Under the pieces are notes generated by a model. The model worked only from the letters and a program-made list of their open reading frames with translations. It was not told the DNA's origin and ran no database searches. The position numbers were made by a program, and so were the translations under genes. Positions 63,037-64,000 of a DNA stretch of 64,000 nt are shown in pieces. The DNA comes from Gymnopus androsaceus JB14 (Eukaryota > Basidiomycota > Agaricomycetes > Agaricales > Omphalotaceae), in NCBI GenBank assembly GCA_009733575.1, contig ML769401.1:340730-404729 (forward strand), written 5' to 3'. The first letter of the stretch is position 1. The number at the start of each line of letters is the position of its first letter.

Positions 63037-64000
63037 CTACCTAGTAGCACTACGCAATATCAGCTCAATGGATCTCGTCAGAGAGTCCAAACGACTCTCG
63101 GGAACTGAACTCGAACCAGAAGGTTCATTCCATCCCTGTTCACCGAGACCTACGTCCTTTTTGGATTTTGTGGGCGAGGACCGTTTGAAGACGGGAGAAG
63201 ACGAAGATTTGAGTTTGAGAGACGTCGCCGAGCTCCCAGTCCGAACTACTAGTATGTCACGTCCGCGCAGCTGATTCTGCTTCAATCTCCTCTCCTTCCA
63301 CTCCGGAACCTCATCAGACTCGGAACCATCTGCGTCATTATTCCCGCTATCGGACGGTGAGAAAGAGAGCACCGGAAAACTCCTGGTCGGCCTTGGCCGT
63401 GGTGCAGACAAGAAGGCTCGAGTTGCCATCCTCGGAGATGAAAATTCCCGATCTTCAAAGGACGCAGGTGCTACACTCTGGGAGCGGGTGAGCTTGCGCT
63501 TGGGAGTAGCTGATGGTTTAGGTGGAGCGCCGGGAAATGAATCTCTCGGAGAATGGGGGATCTTTGAATTTGTCAGTGAGGCTTCTGCTGGACGGGATAA
63601 TTTGGACAGAATTCGTCTAGTCTTTTCCAAGTCCTCTAGTTCGCTATAAACACCAGAAACATCATTCACAGATAACCCGAATTCATCTGCTAGAGCCTTG
63701 AAAATTGCCTGCTGTCCGGCGCGAAGGAACGTCGTACCATCATCTTTAGTTGCCGTAGGGCTGGAAATGAGAGTAGGTGCCTCTGCGCTGATGGATCTTG
63801 AAGGAGACTTGAGTGACATGTCAAGCGTAGACGGGCTGGATTTAATTCTGCGATAACTGGTCCCTTCCTCAGAATCCCGCGTTATATTCTTCGTCGAGAA
63901 CCTGGCCATCAAGGCGGATGACGAGGATCTCGATACAAGGGGAGTAGACAGCGCTCTCGAAAACCTTTCACATTTAGGTTTCGAGGTAGGACGTACTATG
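63037..64000 (-). CDS. C-terminal part of a Ser/Pro-rich protein, cut by the window edge
   Basis: The frame is open from the right edge to a stop at 63037, more than 310 codons. An internal Met at 63912 is probably not the start, since the frame continues upstream through PTSKPKCERFSRALSTPLVS. The sequence is rich in Ser, Pro and basic residues with TRSQSVAP-type motifs. One folded-looking helical segment, QQAIFKALADEFGLSVNDVS plus YSELEDLEKTRRILSKL, may be a protein-interaction module. No family is recognised; likely a nuclear or signalling scaffold, as a guess. Confidence 0.65.
   Translation of the reverse strand, partial: IVRPTSKPKCERFSRALSTPLVSRSSSSALMARFSTKNITRDSEEGTSYRRIKSSPSTLDMSLKSPSRSISAEAPTLISSPTATKDDGTTFLRAGQQAIFKALADEFGLSVNDVSGVYSELEDLEKTRRILSKLSRPAEASLTNSKIPHSPRDSFPGAPPKPSATPKRKLTRSQSVAPASFEDREFSSPRMATRAFLSAPRPRPTRSFPVLSFSPSDSGNNDADGSESDEVPEWKERRLKQNQLRGRDILVVRTGSSATSLKLKSSSSPVFKRSSPTKSKKDVGLGEQGWNEPSGSSSVPESRLDSLTRSIELILRSATR

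Overview
The window reads as nuclear DNA of a basidiomycete fungus, most likely an agaricomycete. Genes are split by many short (about 40-90 bp) GT-AG introns. The recognisable families are typical of mushrooms: Zn2Cys6 regulators, a TEA/ATTS regulator, seven-transmembrane orphan proteins of the DUF6533/DUF6534 kind, a GNAT acyltransferase and an Old Yellow Enzyme. A tRNA-Ser(GCT) with a short intron in the anticodon loop also fits. All calls come from reading the sequence; no database search was run.

Layout. 1-2.2 kb has no gene but a tRNA-like element. 2.2-5.7 kb is a 17-exon Zn2Cys6 / fungal-specific transcription factor gene (+). 5.7-13.5 kb is mostly unassigned, with two weak minus-strand coding traces. 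13.6-15.2 kb is a TEA/ATTS transcription factor gene (+) with an apparent 1-nt frameshift in the DNA-binding domain. 15.2-20.9 kb is poorly resolved. 20.96-22.6 kb is a 7TM gene (+) split by a 263-bp MITE whose removal restores a 310-aa frame. 23.3 kb holds a perfect hairpin. 27.0-28.3 kb holds a small secreted-protein gene and a neighbour (-). 30.9-32.1 kb is a second Zn2Cys6 regulator (-).

35.5-41.9 kb is a full-length but decayed Ty3/gypsy chromovirus with two LTRs, 5-bp target duplications, a self-priming-type primer site and a chromodomain. 45.9-48.4 kb holds a decayed and an apparently intact 7TM gene (+). 49.3-54.8 kb is a mobile-element island: tRNA-Ser with a duplicated 5' fragment, palindromic and direct repeats, a 492-bp fold-back element, a dispersed 15-bp repeat family, and a 2.2-kb hAT-like element carrying an intron-containing, internally deleted HSP90 pseudogene. 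56.4-62.6 kb is gene-rich again: a GNAT acyltransferase with a 1-nt frameshift (-), a multi-exon gene of unknown function (+), and an Old Yellow Enzyme with an 8-bp tandem duplication (+). A truncated minus-strand gene runs off the right edge.

How it fits together. The genes do not form an obvious metabolic cluster. The common thread is genome decay and mobile-element activity: several otherwise well-conserved genes carry one small frame break, and one 7TM gene is cut by a MITE. The most unusual object is the non-autonomous hAT-like element with a captured genomic HSP90 fragment.
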